Shown: positions 51,878-61,295 of the stretch, one piece after another
Position numbering within the stretch: position 1 is the first letter of the stretch
How the letters are laid out: every line of letters begins with the position of its first letter
Assembly (NCBI GenBank): GCA_947090765.1
Contig: OX352322.1
Coordinates: 2,525,501 to 2,589,500, forward strand
From: Pseudomonas sp. MM223
GTDB lineage: Bacteria; Pseudomonadota; Gammaproteobacteria; Pseudomonadales; Pseudomonadaceae
Length of the DNA stretch: 64,000 nucleotides
Direction: 5' to 3'
Translations under genes and position numbers: made by a program
The notes under the pieces: model-generated
Databases searched by the model: none
What the model was told of the DNA's origin: nothing
The model's input: the letters and a program-made list of their open reading frames with translations, nothing else

Positions 51878-54800
51878 ATGATTCAATCAGCCTCGATGGA
51901 CCAGCGAAGCTTTCGCAAGCTGTTGAGCCGCAACATCGGTCTGCCCCTTGGGGTGGGCCTGCTGGGGGCCGTGGCCTTCGTCGCGGTGATCAACTACCTG
52001 CTTTCGGCCATGCAGTGGGTCGAACATACCGACCGGGTGATTGGCAATGCCAACGAAGCGGTCAAGCTGTCGATCGACATGGAAACCGGCATGCGCGGCT
52101 TCCTGATCACCGGCGACGAACGTTTCCTTGACCCCTACGAGGTGGCCAAGCCACGTATTCTCGGCAGCCTGCAAAGCCTGCGCGGTATGGTCGAGGACAA
52201 CCCGCAGCAGGTCGATCGCATCGACCGGCTGGTCGCCTTGCAGCAAGCCTGGAACACCTTCGGCGGCGAAATGATCGCCCTGCGCCGAACCCAAGGGGAC
52301 TACCAGGCTTCAATCGGCAATGGCCGCGGCAAGCGCCTGACCGATGAAATCCGCAAGGAATTCGACGGCCTGATCGGCACCGAGCAGCAGTTGCGCATGG
52401 CCCGCAACGAAAAGGTCAGCAGCGTCACCGTCACGGCTATTTCGGCGTTTGTGCTGTTCATTGTCGGTCTCAGCGCCTTGCTGGCCTACCTGGGCCGGCG
52501 CGACCTGCTGGCGTTGTCTGGCAGCTACGAAGAAAACGCCAAGGCCCAGCAGCGTGCGGCCGAGCGCCTGGAGCACCAGGCCTGGCTGCGTAACGGGCAG
52601 ACCCAGCTGGCCGAGCAGGTACTGGGCCAACTGACGTTGCCCATGCTCGGTGACAACATCTTGCGTTTCTTTGCCACTTACATGGGCAGCGTGGTGGGCG
52701 CGGTGTATGTGCGCGATGAGCACGGCCGCCTGGTACGCGTGGCTACCTATGGCCTGGACGCTGAAGAGCAGGCCCGGGAGCAGGTAAAGGGCGATCATGA
52801 CGGGCTGTTGGCGCAGGCCGTGCGCGAGGGCCGCTTGCTGTGCCTTGAAGACCTTCCCGAAGACTACTACCGCCTGAGTTCCGGCCTTGGCAGCGGCCTG
52901 CCACGCAACGCCCTGCTGATGCCGGCGATCGACGATGGCGGGATCAACGGTGTGATTGAACTGGGCTTCCTGCGCCCTCTGCAGGAGCGCGACAGCGAGC
53001 TGATGGAGCGCCTGGGCGGCAACCTCGGCATGTCCATCGAAAGCGCCCGCTATCGCCAGCGCCTGCAAGAAGTGCTGGCCGAGACGCAACAGCTCAACGA
53101 AGAGCTGCAAGTGCAGCAGGAAGAACTGAAAACCGCCAACGAAGAGCTGGAAGAACAATCCCGCGTGCTCAAGGAGTCCCAGGCCCACCTGGAAACCCAG
53201 CAGGCAGAGCTGGAGCAAACCAACGAGCAGTTGTCCGAACGCACCGAGGCGCTGGACCGCAAGAACGACGAGTTGGTCCAGGCCCAGGACGAACTGCAGG
53301 CGCGCGCCGACGAGCTGCAACGTTCGAGCAAGTACAAGTCCGAGTTCCTTGCCAACATGTCTCACGAGCTGCGCACACCGCTGAACAGTTCGTTGATCCT
53401 GGCCAAACTGCTGTCGGAAAACGCCGAAGGCAACCTGAGCGATGAGCAGGTCAAGTTCGCCGATTCGATCTACTCGGCCGGCAATGACCTGCTCAACCTG
53501 ATCAACGATATTCTCGACATCGCCAAGGTCGAGGCCGGCAAGCTTGAGGTGCGGCCCGAGAGCACCCAGGTGGAACGCTTGGTCGAGGGCCTGCGCGGTA
53601 TGTTCGAGCCGTTGGCCGGGCAAAAGGGGCTTACCTTCGAGGTAACGGCCGAGGCGCAGGTACCGGCCACCCTGTTCACGGACCGCCAGCGCCTGGAGCA
53701 GATTCTCAAGAACCTGCTGTCCAACGCCATCAAGTTCACCGAGCGTGGCCAGGTCAGCCTGAACATCGGTTACCAGCCCGGCACCGGCATCGTGTTTGCC
53801 GTGCGCGATACCGGCATCGGCATTGCCGCCGACCAGCAGCAGGCCATTTTCGGTGCCTTCCACCAGGTCGATGGCACCAGCAACCGCCGTTATGGCGGCA
53901 CAGGCCTGGGCTTGTCGATTTCCCGGGACCTGGCGCACCTGCTGGGCGGGCAGATCAACGTCGACAGCAGCCCCGGCCAGGGCAGTGTGTTCAGCCTGAT
54001 TTTGCCCGAGCACTACGAGCGCCTGGCACAAGACGTCGAGCCGTTGAGCCTGCGACCGGCAGTCGATACCTTGCCACCTGCGCCACAGGTACCGGTGCTG
54101 ACGGCGCCAAAACACCCGGCGCTGGCATTTGCCGACGACCGCGAGCATGCACCGTTCAGCAACCGCTGCATCCTGGTGATCGAGGACGAGCCGAACTTCG
54201 CCCGCATCCTCTTCGACCTGGCCCACGAGCTGGGTTACAGCTGCCTGGTGGCGCAGGGTGCCGACGAAGGGTTCGAGCTGGCCGCCCAGTACATCCCTGA
54301 TGCGATCCTGCTGGACATGCGCCTGCCCGACCATTCCGGCCTGACCGTGCTGCAGCGCCTGAAGGAGCAGGCCGGCACCCGGCACATTCCGGTGCATATC
54401 ATTTCCGTCGAAGACCGGGTCGAGGCTGCCATGCACATGGGCGCCGTCGGCTACGCAGTCAAACCCACCAGCCGCGAAGAGCTCAAGGAAGTGTTCGCCC
54501 GCCTGGAGGCCAAACTGACCCAGAAGCTCAAGCACATCCTGCTGGTGGAAGACGACGACCTGCAACGCGAGAGCATTGCCCGCCTGATCGGCGACGACGA
54601 TGTACAGATCACCGCGGTGGCCATGGCCCAGGACGCCCTGGAACTGCTGCGCGAGAACATCTACGACTGCATGATCATCGACCTCAAGCTGCCTGACATG
54701 CTCGGTAACGAGCTGCTCAAGCGCATGACCGCCGAGGATATCCGTTCCTTCCCGCCGGTGATCGTGTACACCGGGCGCAACCTGACCCGCGAAGAAGAAG

Positions 54801-55345
54801 CCGACCTGCTCAAGTATTCGCGTTCGATCATCATCAAGGGCGCGCGCTCGCCGGAGCGCTTGCTGGACGAAGTGACGTTGTTCCTGCACAAGGTCGAGTC
54901 GCAGTTGTCCAACGAACGCCAGCGCATGCTCAAGACCGCCCGCAGCCGTGACAAGGTGTTCGAGGGGCGCAAGGTGCTGCTGGTGGACGACGATGTGCGT
55001 AATATCTTCGCCCTCACCAGCGCCCTGGAACACAAGGGCGCCATCGTCGAGATCGGCCGTAACGGCCGCGAGGCTATCGAGCGCCTGGAGCAGCATGACG
55101 ACATCGACCTGGTGTTGATGGACGTGATGATGCCGGAAATGGACGGCTTTGAGGCCACCCGGTTGATCCGCCAGCAACCGCGCTGGCGCAAGCTGCCGAT
55201 CATCGCCGTTACCGCCAAGGCCATGAAGGATGACCAGCAGCGTTGCCTGCAGGCCGGGGCCAATGATTACCTGGCCAAACCGATCGACCTGGACCGCCTG
55301 TTCTCGCTGATCCGTGTATGGTTGCCGCAACTGGAGCGAATTTGA
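51878..55345 (+). CDS. Hybrid sensor histidine kinase: CHASE3-GAF-kinase-three receivers
   Basis: The 1155-residue kinase has a membrane helix at about 19-44, a periplasmic CHASE3 domain (ETGMRGFLITGDERFLDPY motif split around residue 73), a second helix at 182-205, a GAF domain at 255-388 and a coiled coil at 390-490. The HisKA domain follows, with H-box NMSHELRTPLNSS near 495, then the ATPase domain at 600-711 (GGTGLGLSIS). Three receivers come last, near 763, 885 and 1031 (LVIEDEP, LLVEDDD, LLVDDDV). Alternative starts are TTG 51860 and ATG 51896. It heads a receiver/CheR/CheB cluster. Confidence 0.9.
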   Translation: MIQSASMDQRSFRKLLSRNIGLPLGVGLLGAVAFVAVINYLLSAMQWVEHTDRVIGNANEAVKLSIDMETGMRGFLITGDERFLDPYEVAKPRILGSLQSLRGMVEDNPQQVDRIDRLVALQQAWNTFGGEMIALRRTQGDYQASIGNGRGKRLTDEIRKEFDGLIGTEQQLRMARNEKVSSVTVTAISAFVLFIVGLSALLAYLGRRDLLALSGSYEENAKAQQRAAERLEHQAWLRNGQTQLAEQVLGQLTLPMLGDNILRFFATYMGSVVGAVYVRDEHGRLVRVATYGLDAEEQAREQVKGDHDGLLAQAVREGRLLCLEDLPEDYYRLSSGLGSGLPRNALLMPAIDDGGINGVIELGFLRPLQERDSELMERLGGNLGMSIESARYRQRLQEVLAETQQLNEELQVQQEELKTANEELEEQSRVLKESQAHLETQQAELEQTNEQLSERTEALDRKNDELVQAQDELQARADELQRSSKYKSEFLANMSHELRTPLNSSLILAKLLSENAEGNLSDEQVKFADSIYSAGNDLLNLINDILDIAKVEAGKLEVRPESTQVERLVEGLRGMFEPLAGQKGLTFEVTAEAQVPATLFTDRQRLEQILKNLLSNAIKFTERGQVSLNIGYQPGTGIVFAVRDTGIGIAADQQQAIFGAFHQVDGTSNRRYGGTGLGLSISRDLAHLLGGQINVDSSPGQGSVFSLILPEHYERLAQDVEPLSLRPAVDTLPPAPQVPVLTAPKHPALAFADDREHAPFSNRCILVIEDEPNFARILFDLAHELGYSCLVAQGADEGFELAAQYIPDAILLDMRLPDHSGLTVLQRLKEQAGTRHIPVHIISVEDRVEAAMHMGAVGYAVKPTSREELKEVFARLEAKLTQKLKHILLVEDDDLQRESIARLIGDDDVQITAVAMAQDALELLRENIYDCMIIDLKLPDMLGNELLKRMTAEDIRSFPPVIVYTGRNLTREEEADLLKYSRSIIIKGARSPERLLDEVTLFLHKVESQLSNERQRMLKTARSRDKVFEGRKVLLVDDDVRNIFALTSALEHKGAIVEIGRNGREAIERLEQHDDIDLVLMDVMMPEMDGFEATRLIRQQPRWRKLPIIAVTAKAMKDDQQRCLQAGANDYLAKPIDLDRLFSLIRVWLPQLERI

Positions 55346-56163
55346 CTAGCGAACGTAACACCGACATCGAAATCCGCTTGCTGATCGAGGCCATCTACCT
55401 CAAGTACAGCTACGATTTCCGCAACTACTCCGGCGCTTCGATCAAGCGCCGGATCCTGCACGCGCTGCGCCAGTTCGACTGCCTGACGGTATCGGCGCTG
55501 CAGGAGCGCGTGCTGCATGACCCCGGCATGTTCATGCAGTTGCTGCAGTACCTGACGATTCCGGTCAGCGAGATGTTCCGCGACCCAGGGCATTTTCTGG
55601 CGCTGCGCAACGAAGTGGTGCCGCTGCTGCGCACCTGGCCGTCGATCAAGGTATGGATTGCCGGCTGCAGCACGGGTGAGGAGGTGTATTCCATGGCCAT
55701 CCTGCTGCGTGAGGAGGGCTTGCTGGAGCGCACCATCATCTACGCCACCGACATCAACCCGCATTCGCTGGACAGGGCCAAGCAGGGCATCTACTCGATG
55801 CAGAGCATGCGCGAGTACGCCGAGAACTACCGCATCGCCGGTGGGCGTCGGGACTTTTCCGAGTACTACACGGCGGCCTACGGCAACGCCATCATGGACA
55901 GCAGCCTGCGTGACAACGTGACCTTCGCCGACCACAGCCTGGCCACCGACAGCGTGTTTTCCGAGACCCAGCTGGTGTCGTGCCGCAACGTGCTCATCTA
56001 TTTCAACAAGGCGCTGCAGGACCGCGCCCTGGGCCTGTTCCATGAGTCCTTGTGCCACCGCGGCTTCCTGGTGCTGGGCAGCAAGGAGTCGGTGGACTTC
56101 TCCGCCTACAGCGACCACTTCGAGCCACTGGTCAAACCCGAACGGATCTACCGCAAATCATGA
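55342..56163 (+). CDS. CheR-type protein methyltransferase
   Basis: The 273-residue SAM-dependent glutamate methyltransferase has the CheR N-terminal helical domain and catalytic domain motifs VWIAGCSTGEEVYSMAILL near residue 105, IIYATDINPHSLDRA near 130 and SCRNVLIYFN near 215. It likely starts with TTG at 55342 in a TTGA overlap with the kinase stop, with GGAG 6 bases upstream. With no chemoreceptor nearby, its target is unknown. Confidence 0.88.
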   Translation: MTSERNTDIEIRLLIEAIYLKYSYDFRNYSGASIKRRILHALRQFDCLTVSALQERVLHDPGMFMQLLQYLTIPVSEMFRDPGHFLALRNEVVPLLRTWPSIKVWIAGCSTGEEVYSMAILLREEGLLERTIIYATDINPHSLDRAKQGIYSMQSMREYAENYRIAGGRRDFSEYYTAAYGNAIMDSSLRDNVTFADHSLATDSVFSETQLVSCRNVLIYFNKALQDRALGLFHESLCHRGFLVLGSKESVDFSAYSDHFEPLVKPERIYRKS

Positions 56164-56735
56164 ACGGTGTGCGTGCGGTGGTGATCGGTGCCTCGGCAGG
56201 CGGCGTGACGGCGTTGTTCACGGTGCTGGGCGGGTTGCCGGCAGGCTTCGCCATCCCGGTAATGTGCGTGCTGCATGTACCGGATAACCGCCACAGCCAG
56301 CTGGCGGCAGTGCTGCAGCGCCGCCTGCACCGGCCGGTGCACGAGGCGCAAGACAAGGAGCCGCTGTGCCCCGGGCATATCTACGTGGCCGGGCCGGGCT
56401 ATCACCTGTCGGTGGAGCATGACTTCACCCTGTCGTTGAGCCAGGAGCCGCCGGTGCATTTTTCCAGGCCGGCAATCGACTACCTGTTCATGTCCGCTGC
56501 CGACGCCTATGGCGACGGCCTGCTTGGCGTGCTGCTCACCGGTGCCAATGAAGATGGTGCCCAAGGGCTTGCCTACATCAAGAACAATGGGGGCCGGACC
56601 ATCGTCCAGGACCCCCGTGACGCACAGGTTGCGCTGATGCCGGAGGCCGCCCTGGCCCTGCACCAGCCCGACCATATTCTTTCTCTGCGTGGTATCGAGC
56701 AGTTGCTCGCCGCCCTGGAACCCAGCGCATGCTAA
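56160..56735 (+). CDS. CheB-type methylesterase domain protein without receiver
   Basis: The 191-residue protein is only the CheB catalytic domain: VIGASAGGVTAL near residue 8 (catalytic Ser), a His in LHVPDNRHSQ near 40 and LLTGANEDGAQGLAYIK near 126 (Asp). It starts ATGA-overlapped with cheR. Without a receiver, activity would not be controlled by its own phosphorylation. It overlaps the next gene by 7 bases. Confidence 0.88.
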   Translation: MNGVRAVVIGASAGGVTALFTVLGGLPAGFAIPVMCVLHVPDNRHSQLAAVLQRRLHRPVHEAQDKEPLCPGHIYVAGPGYHLSVEHDFTLSLSQEPPVHFSRPAIDYLFMSAADAYGDGLLGVLLTGANEDGAQGLAYIKNNGGRTIVQDPRDAQVALMPEAALALHQPDHILSLRGIEQLLAALEPSAC

Positions 56736-57955
56736 GCCACACCATCGCCAAACTGCTGATCGTCGATGACCTGCCGGAGAACCTGCTGGCACTCGACGCC
56801 CTGATCCAGGGCGAAGACCGCGAGGTGCACCAGGCCGAGTCTGCCGATGCCGCATTGTCGCTGTTGCTCGAACACGAATTCGCCTTGGCCATTCTCGATG
56901 TGCAGATGCCGGGCATGAATGGCTTCGAGCTGGCCGAGCTGATGCGTGGCACGGAAAAGACCCGCAATATCCCCATTGTCTTCGTCACCGCTGCCGGGCG
57001 CGAGATGAACTATGCCTTCAAAGGCTACGAGAGTGGTGCAGTTGACTTCCTGTACAAGCCGCTGGATACCTTGGCGGTAAAGAGCAAGGTGTCGGTGTTC
57101 GTCGACTTGTATCGCCAGCGCAAGGTGCTCGACCGCCAGTTGCAGGCACTGGAGCGCAGCCGCCAGGAGCAGGAACTGCTGCTGGCCCAGTTGCAGGTGG
57201 CGCGAGGTGAACTGGAGCATGCGGTACGCATGCGTGATGACTTCATGTCGATTGTTTCCCACGAGGTGCGTACCCCGCTCAATGGCCTCATCCTGGAAAC
57301 CCAGCTGCGCAAGCTGCACCTGGCCCGTGGCAACCTTGCCGCCTTCAGTGAAGACAAGCTGCAGGCCATGGTCGAGCGCGATGAACGGCAGATCAACAGC
57401 CTGATCCGCCTGATCGAAGACATGCTTGATGTGTCGCGCATCCGCACTGGCAAACTGTCGCTGCGGCCCAAAGCCTTTGACCTGTGCCAATTGGTGCGTG
57501 GCCTGGTGGAGAACTTTGCAGCTCAGGCCACGGCACTGGACACGCATATCGAATTGCAACGCTGCGAGCCAATGCAGGGCGAGTGGGACGAATTTCGTAT
57601 TGAACAAGTGGTGGCCAACCTGTTGTCCAATGCCTTGCGTTATGGTGAACGCAAGCCGGTGCAAGTGCGCGTGTACGAGCAGGGTGGCCTGGCGTGCGTG
57701 CAGGTGCAGGACCAGGGCATCGGCATTGGCGCGGCCAACCAGCAGCGCATCTTCCAGCAGTTCGAGCGGGTCGCCACCCAGCAGGCCAGTGGCGGGTTGG
57801 GGTTGGGGCTGTATATATCGGAACAGATTGTCCAGGCGCATGGCGGGCGCATACAGGTGGAAAGTGAAGAGGGCAAAGGCGCCACCTTCACCTTGCAACT
57901 GCCGCTGGCTACATTCGAACAACAAAACGACCAGGCGCGGGCAACCTCTGCGTAA
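56729..57955 (+). CDS. Receiver-histidine kinase hybrid (cytoplasmic)
   Basis: The 408-residue protein has an N-terminal receiver (LLIVDDLPENLLAL; phospho-Asp in AILDVQMPGMNG near 55; Lys in YKPLD near 110), a linking coiled coil (residues 125-165), an H-box FMSIVSHEVRTPLNG near 177 and an ATPase domain ending GGLGLGLYISEQIVQAHGG. No membrane helix is present. It is probably phosphorylated by the upstream CHASE3 kinase and passes the signal on. Confidence 0.9.
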   Translation: MLSHTIAKLLIVDDLPENLLALDALIQGEDREVHQAESADAALSLLLEHEFALAILDVQMPGMNGFELAELMRGTEKTRNIPIVFVTAAGREMNYAFKGYESGAVDFLYKPLDTLAVKSKVSVFVDLYRQRKVLDRQLQALERSRQEQELLLAQLQVARGELEHAVRMRDDFMSIVSHEVRTPLNGLILETQLRKLHLARGNLAAFSEDKLQAMVERDERQINSLIRLIEDMLDVSRIRTGKLSLRPKAFDLCQLVRGLVENFAAQATALDTHIELQRCEPMQGEWDEFRIEQVVANLLSNALRYGERKPVQVRVYEQGGLACVQVQDQGIGIGAANQQRIFQQFERVATQQASGGLGLGLYISEQIVQAHGGRIQVESEEGKGATFTLQLPLATFEQQNDQARATSA

Positions 57956-57999
57956 GCCTGGGGTCTGATGGCCAACTGTAAGAATTTCAAGGCGTTAAC

Positions 58000-58377
58000 A
58001 TGAGTGAAGATGCACAAGATGTGGTGTTGGTCGTCGAGGACGAACCGGCGATTCGCATGATTTTGCGTGATTACCTGGCAGGCGAGGGGTACCACGTGCT
58101 GGTGGCCGAAGACGGCGAACAGGCATTCGCGATCCTGGCCAGCAAACCGCACCTCGACCTGATGGTGACGGACTTCCGCTTGCCGGGTGGTATTTCCGGG
58201 GTGGAGATTGCCGAACCTGCGGTGAAGTTGCGCCCCGACCTGAAGGTGATCTTCATCAGTGGCTACCCGGCGGAAATTCTCGAGTCTGGCAGCCCGATCA
58301 CCCGCAAGGCACCCATCCTGGCCAAGCCGTTTGACCTGGATACCTTGCACGAGCAGATCCAGGCACTGCTGCGTTAG
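58000..58377 (+). CDS. Stand-alone response regulator receiver
   Basis: The 125-residue CheY-like protein has VVEDEP near 11, phospho-Asp in MVTDFRLPGGISG near 57 and LAKPFD near 106. It ends the signalling cluster and has no output domain. Confidence 0.9.
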   Translation: MSEDAQDVVLVVEDEPAIRMILRDYLAGEGYHVLVAEDGEQAFAILASKPHLDLMVTDFRLPGGISGVEIAEPAVKLRPDLKVIFISGYPAEILESGSPITRKAPILAKPFDLDTLHEQIQALLR

Positions 58378-58384
58378 CGCTGAT

Positions 58385-58479
58385 GGCCCTATCGCCGGCA
58401 AGCCAGCTCCCACAGGTACTGCACAGATTTTGAGGCCTGCACAGTACCTGTGGGAGCTGGCTTGCCGGCGATAGGGCCA
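58385..58479. repeat. REP pair (inverted, near-perfect)
   Basis: GGCCCTATCGCCGGCAAGCC and its reverse complement surround GGTACTGCACA/GCACAGTACC. It lies between convergent genes, the receiver and the tetR gene. Confidence 0.87.
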
Positions 58480-58486
58480 GTGCAGG

Positions 58487-59069
58487 CTATCGCAGGGTCC
58501 GTTCTATACCCCCCGTGAGCATGCTTTCCATCAACCCCAGCCCCTGTTCCTCGGGCAGTGCCTTCAGCATCCCCGGCAACTGGTTCAGCAGCGTCGCCAC
58601 CACATGCGCTGTGGCCACCAATGCCTCCCCTTGCAACTTCGCCTGCGGCGCGATCAGCCTCAGCAACCCCGCCTCGTAACGCTTGCGCGACAGCGCCAGG
58701 CGCGCCTGCTGGTCGTCGCTCAGGCAGCACAAGTCCCGCTCGGCCAGCCGAAACTGCATCGGCCGCTCGGCATGCAATTGCCAGTGCGCCGCAATCAGGC
58801 AGCCCAAGGCCGACGCCCCGCGAGCCATGGCCCGACGGCCCTGGTCCAGGGTGGCCTGCAGTTCCTCGTACAGCTCCTCGATCAAGTCGTACAGCAGGTC
58901 CTGCTTGCTGGGAAAGTGATGGTACAGCGAGCCCGCCGTCAACCCCACATGGGCCGCCAGGCTCGCGCATGCTGACCTGGCCAAAGCCCTTTTCGGCAAA
59001 CAGCGCCATGGCCCGGTCACGTCGCTCTTCAAAGCTGGCACAGCGCATTGCAGCATTGACCGGGGGCAT
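58487..59069 (-). pseudogene. TetR family transcriptional regulator, frameshifted
   Basis: The intact protein would have 193 residues. The N-terminal helices (FEERRDRAMALFAEKGFGQVSMRE) read correctly to about 58966; the recognition helix and the rest (LAAHVGLTAGSLYHHFPSK to ESMLTGGIERTLR) continue in another frame. Removing one C from GAGCCTGG (coding strand) gives MRELAAHVGLT, an ideal TetR HTH. The length (583 bases) is one more than a multiple of three. It lies next to the 3-hydroxyacyl-CoA dehydrogenase and is a likely regulator of that pair if functional. Confidence 0.85.
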
Positions 59070-59081
59070 GGCGGCTTGTCC

Positions 59082-59930
59082 TCAGTAGGTGAAGAAACCG
59101 CGGCCGCTCTTGCGCCCCAGCCAACCGGCCGCGACCATTTCCTTGAGCAGCGGGGCAGGGCGGTACTTGCTGTCGCTGAAGCCTTCATGGAAGGCTTCCA
59201 TGATCGCCAGCAAGGTGTCCAGGCCAATCAGGTCAGCCAGGGCCAGCGGACCGATGGGCTGGTTGCACCCCAGGCGCATGCCGGTGTCGATGTCCTCGGC
59301 GCTGGCCAGGCCTTCCTGGCGCACGAAGATCGCTTCGTTGATCATCGGCACCAGAATACGGTTGACCACAAAGCCTGGGCGGTTGCCAGCGGTGATCGGC
59401 GTCTTGCCGACCTTTTCGGTCACCACCAGCGCCTGGGCATAGGTGCTGTCGCTGGTTTGCAGCCCGCGGATGATTTCGACCAGCGCCATCATCGGCACCG
59501 GGTTGAAGAAGTGCACACCAATGAAACGCTCGGGGTGCTCGATGCTGGCGGCCAGCTGGGTGACCGACAGCGACGAGGTGTTGGTAGCGATCAGGCAGTC
59601 GGCGGCGACGTTGGCGGCCACTTGCTGCAGGATGCGCTGCTTGAGTTGCAGGCTTTCGGTGGCGGCTTCGATCACCAACTGCGCGCTGCTGAGCTGGGCA
59701 TAGTCGGTGCTGGTGCGGATGCGCGTTTTCGCCGCCGCGGCCTTGTCCGTCTCCAGGGTGCCTTTGCTGACCTGGCGCTCGAGGTTTTTGCTCAAGGTGG
59801 CCACGCCGCGTTCCAGCGCCGCGTCGGAAACGTCCACCAGCAGTACCTGGTAACCGGCTACGGCACACACCTGGGCAATGCCGTTGCCCATGGTGCCGGC
59901 GCCGATCACGGCGATCTGTTCAATGCTCAT
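59082..59930 (-). CDS. 3-hydroxybutyryl-CoA dehydrogenase
   Basis: The 282-residue NAD-dependent enzyme has IAVIGAGTMGNGIAQ at residue 6, IEAATES near 89, NTSSLSVTQLA near 117 (Ser) and FIGVHFFNPVPMM near 136 (catalytic His). It converts 3-hydroxyacyl-CoA to 3-oxoacyl-CoA, the substrate of the adjacent thiolase. A 13-base gap separates the two genes. Confidence 0.92.
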   Translation of the reverse strand: MSIEQIAVIGAGTMGNGIAQVCAVAGYQVLLVDVSDAALERGVATLSKNLERQVSKGTLETDKAAAAKTRIRTSTDYAQLSSAQLVIEAATESLQLKQRILQQVAANVAADCLIATNTSSLSVTQLAASIEHPERFIGVHFFNPVPMMALVEIIRGLQTSDSTYAQALVVTEKVGKTPITAGNRPGFVVNRILVPMINEAIFVRQEGLASAEDIDTGMRLGCNQPIGPLALADLIGLDTLLAIMEAFHEGFSDSKYRPAPLLKEMVAAGWLGRKSGRGFFTY

Positions 59931-59943
59931 GTGTCAGGCTCCC

Positions 59944-61128
59944 TTAAACGCGCTCAAAGACCACGGCAATGCCTTGGCCGCCACCGATACACATGGTGGC
60001 CAAGGCGTAGCGGCCCTGGATACGTTGCAGTTCATGGATGGCCTTGGTTGCGATGATCGCGCCGGTGGCGCCCACCGGGTGGCCCAGGGAAATGCCCGAG
60101 CCGTTGGGGTTGACCTTCTCCGGGTCGAAGCCCAGCTCGCGGGCCACGGCGCAGGCCTGGGCGGCAAAGGCTTCGTTGGACTCGATCACGTCCAGGTCCT
60201 GCAGTTTCAGGCCGGTTTTTTCCAGCACTTTGCGGGTGGCCGGGATCGGGCCCAGGCCCATCAGTTCGGGTTCGACACCGGCGTGGGCATAGCCCACCAG
60301 ACGCGCCAGCGGCTTCAGGCCCAGGCGACGCACTGCATCGCCGCTGGCCAGCACCAGGCCGGCCGCACCGTCGTTGATGCCGCTGGCGTTACCGGCAGTC
60401 ACGGTGCCGTCCTTTTTGAACACGGTCTTCATACCGGCCAGTTGCTCGGCGGTAACGTCGCCACGCACGTGCTCGTCCACGGCGAACTGTACGGTGCCTT
60501 TGCGGGTTTTCAGTTCTACCGGGACGATCTGGCTGTCGAAACGGCCTTCGGCAATGGCGCGGGCGGCGCGGCGCTGGCTGGTCAGGGCCAGTTCATCCTG
60601 CATTTCGCGGGTAATGCCGTGTTTGGCGGCGACGTTTTCTGCGGTGATGCCCATGTGGAAGTGTTCGAACGGGTCCTGCAACACGCCGACGGTGTAATCG
60701 ATGCCTTGCAGGTCGCCCATGCGCGCGCCCCAGCGTGCCTGCGGCAGCAGGTACGGGCCACGGCTCATGGACTCGGCACCGGCGGCCACGGCCACGTCAG
60801 CATCACCGAGCAGCAGGCACTGGGTGGCAGAGACGATGGCCTGCAGGCCCGAGCCGCACAGGCGGTTGACGTTGAAGGCAGGTGTTTCCTTGGGCATGCC
60901 GGCGTTCATCGCGGCAACCCGCGACAGGTAGGCATCGCGCGGTTCGGTCGGGATCACGGTGCCCATGACCATATGGCCGATCTGCTCGGCAGCCACGCCC
61001 GAGCGCTCGATGGCGGCGCGGGTGATGGCAGTGGCCAGGTCGGCCAAGGGCAGGTCCTTGAGCGAGCCTCCAAAACCACCGATGGCGGAACGCACGGCAC
61101 TGACGACGTAGATTTCTGGGCTGCTCAT
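59944..61128 (-). CDS. Acetyl-CoA acetyltransferase / 3-ketoacyl-CoA thiolase (BktB-like)
   Basis: The 394-residue thiolase has the nucleophilic Cys in [11 protein letters not shown] near residue 90, [15 protein letters not shown] near 247, GHPVGATGA near 350 (His) and CIGGGQGIA near 380 (second Cys). It cleaves or condenses acyl-CoA with acetyl-CoA. With the dehydrogenase it forms a short beta-oxidation or 3-ketovalerate module, divergent from an AraC regulator. Confidence 0.92.
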   Translation of the reverse strand: MSSPEIYVVSAVRSAIGGFGGSLKDLPLADLATAITRAAIERSGVAAEQIGHMVMGTVIPTEPRDAYLSRVAAMNAGMPKETPAFNVNRLCGSGLQAIVSATQCLLLGDADVAVAAGAESMSRGPYLLPQARWGARMGDLQGIDYTVGVLQDPFEHFHMGITAENVAAKHGITREMQDELALTSQRRAARAIAEGRFDSQIVPVELKTRKGTVQFAVDEHVRGDVTAEQLAGMKTVFKKDGTVTAGNASGINDGAAGLVLASGDAVRRLGLKPLARLVGYAHAGVEPELMGLGPIPATRKVLEKTGLKLQDLDVIESNEAFAAQACAVARELGFDPEKVNPNGSGISLGHPVGATGAIIATKAIHELQRIQGRYALATMCIGGGQGIAVVFERV

Positions 61129-61295
61129 AGAGGCTCCGTAAGCTTAGGCATGGCGGGAGCGGGCCAGGCTCTGCGAGAATGGCCGGCGGTCCCGAAGTGG
61201 GTCGAGTCTAGGCAAAGGCTCTGTTGCAGCCTATGCCGGATCTGTTCAAACAACCTGGCACTTTTTGCCACTCAGCATAGACAGCGAAAACCACC

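Noticed and set aside
52310..55330. A minus-strand open frame of about 1000 codons
   Set aside because: It lies wholly opposite the hybrid kinase gene, whose domains are unmistakable, and its His/Gln/Leu/Val-rich translation is typical of an antisense frame in high-GC DNA.
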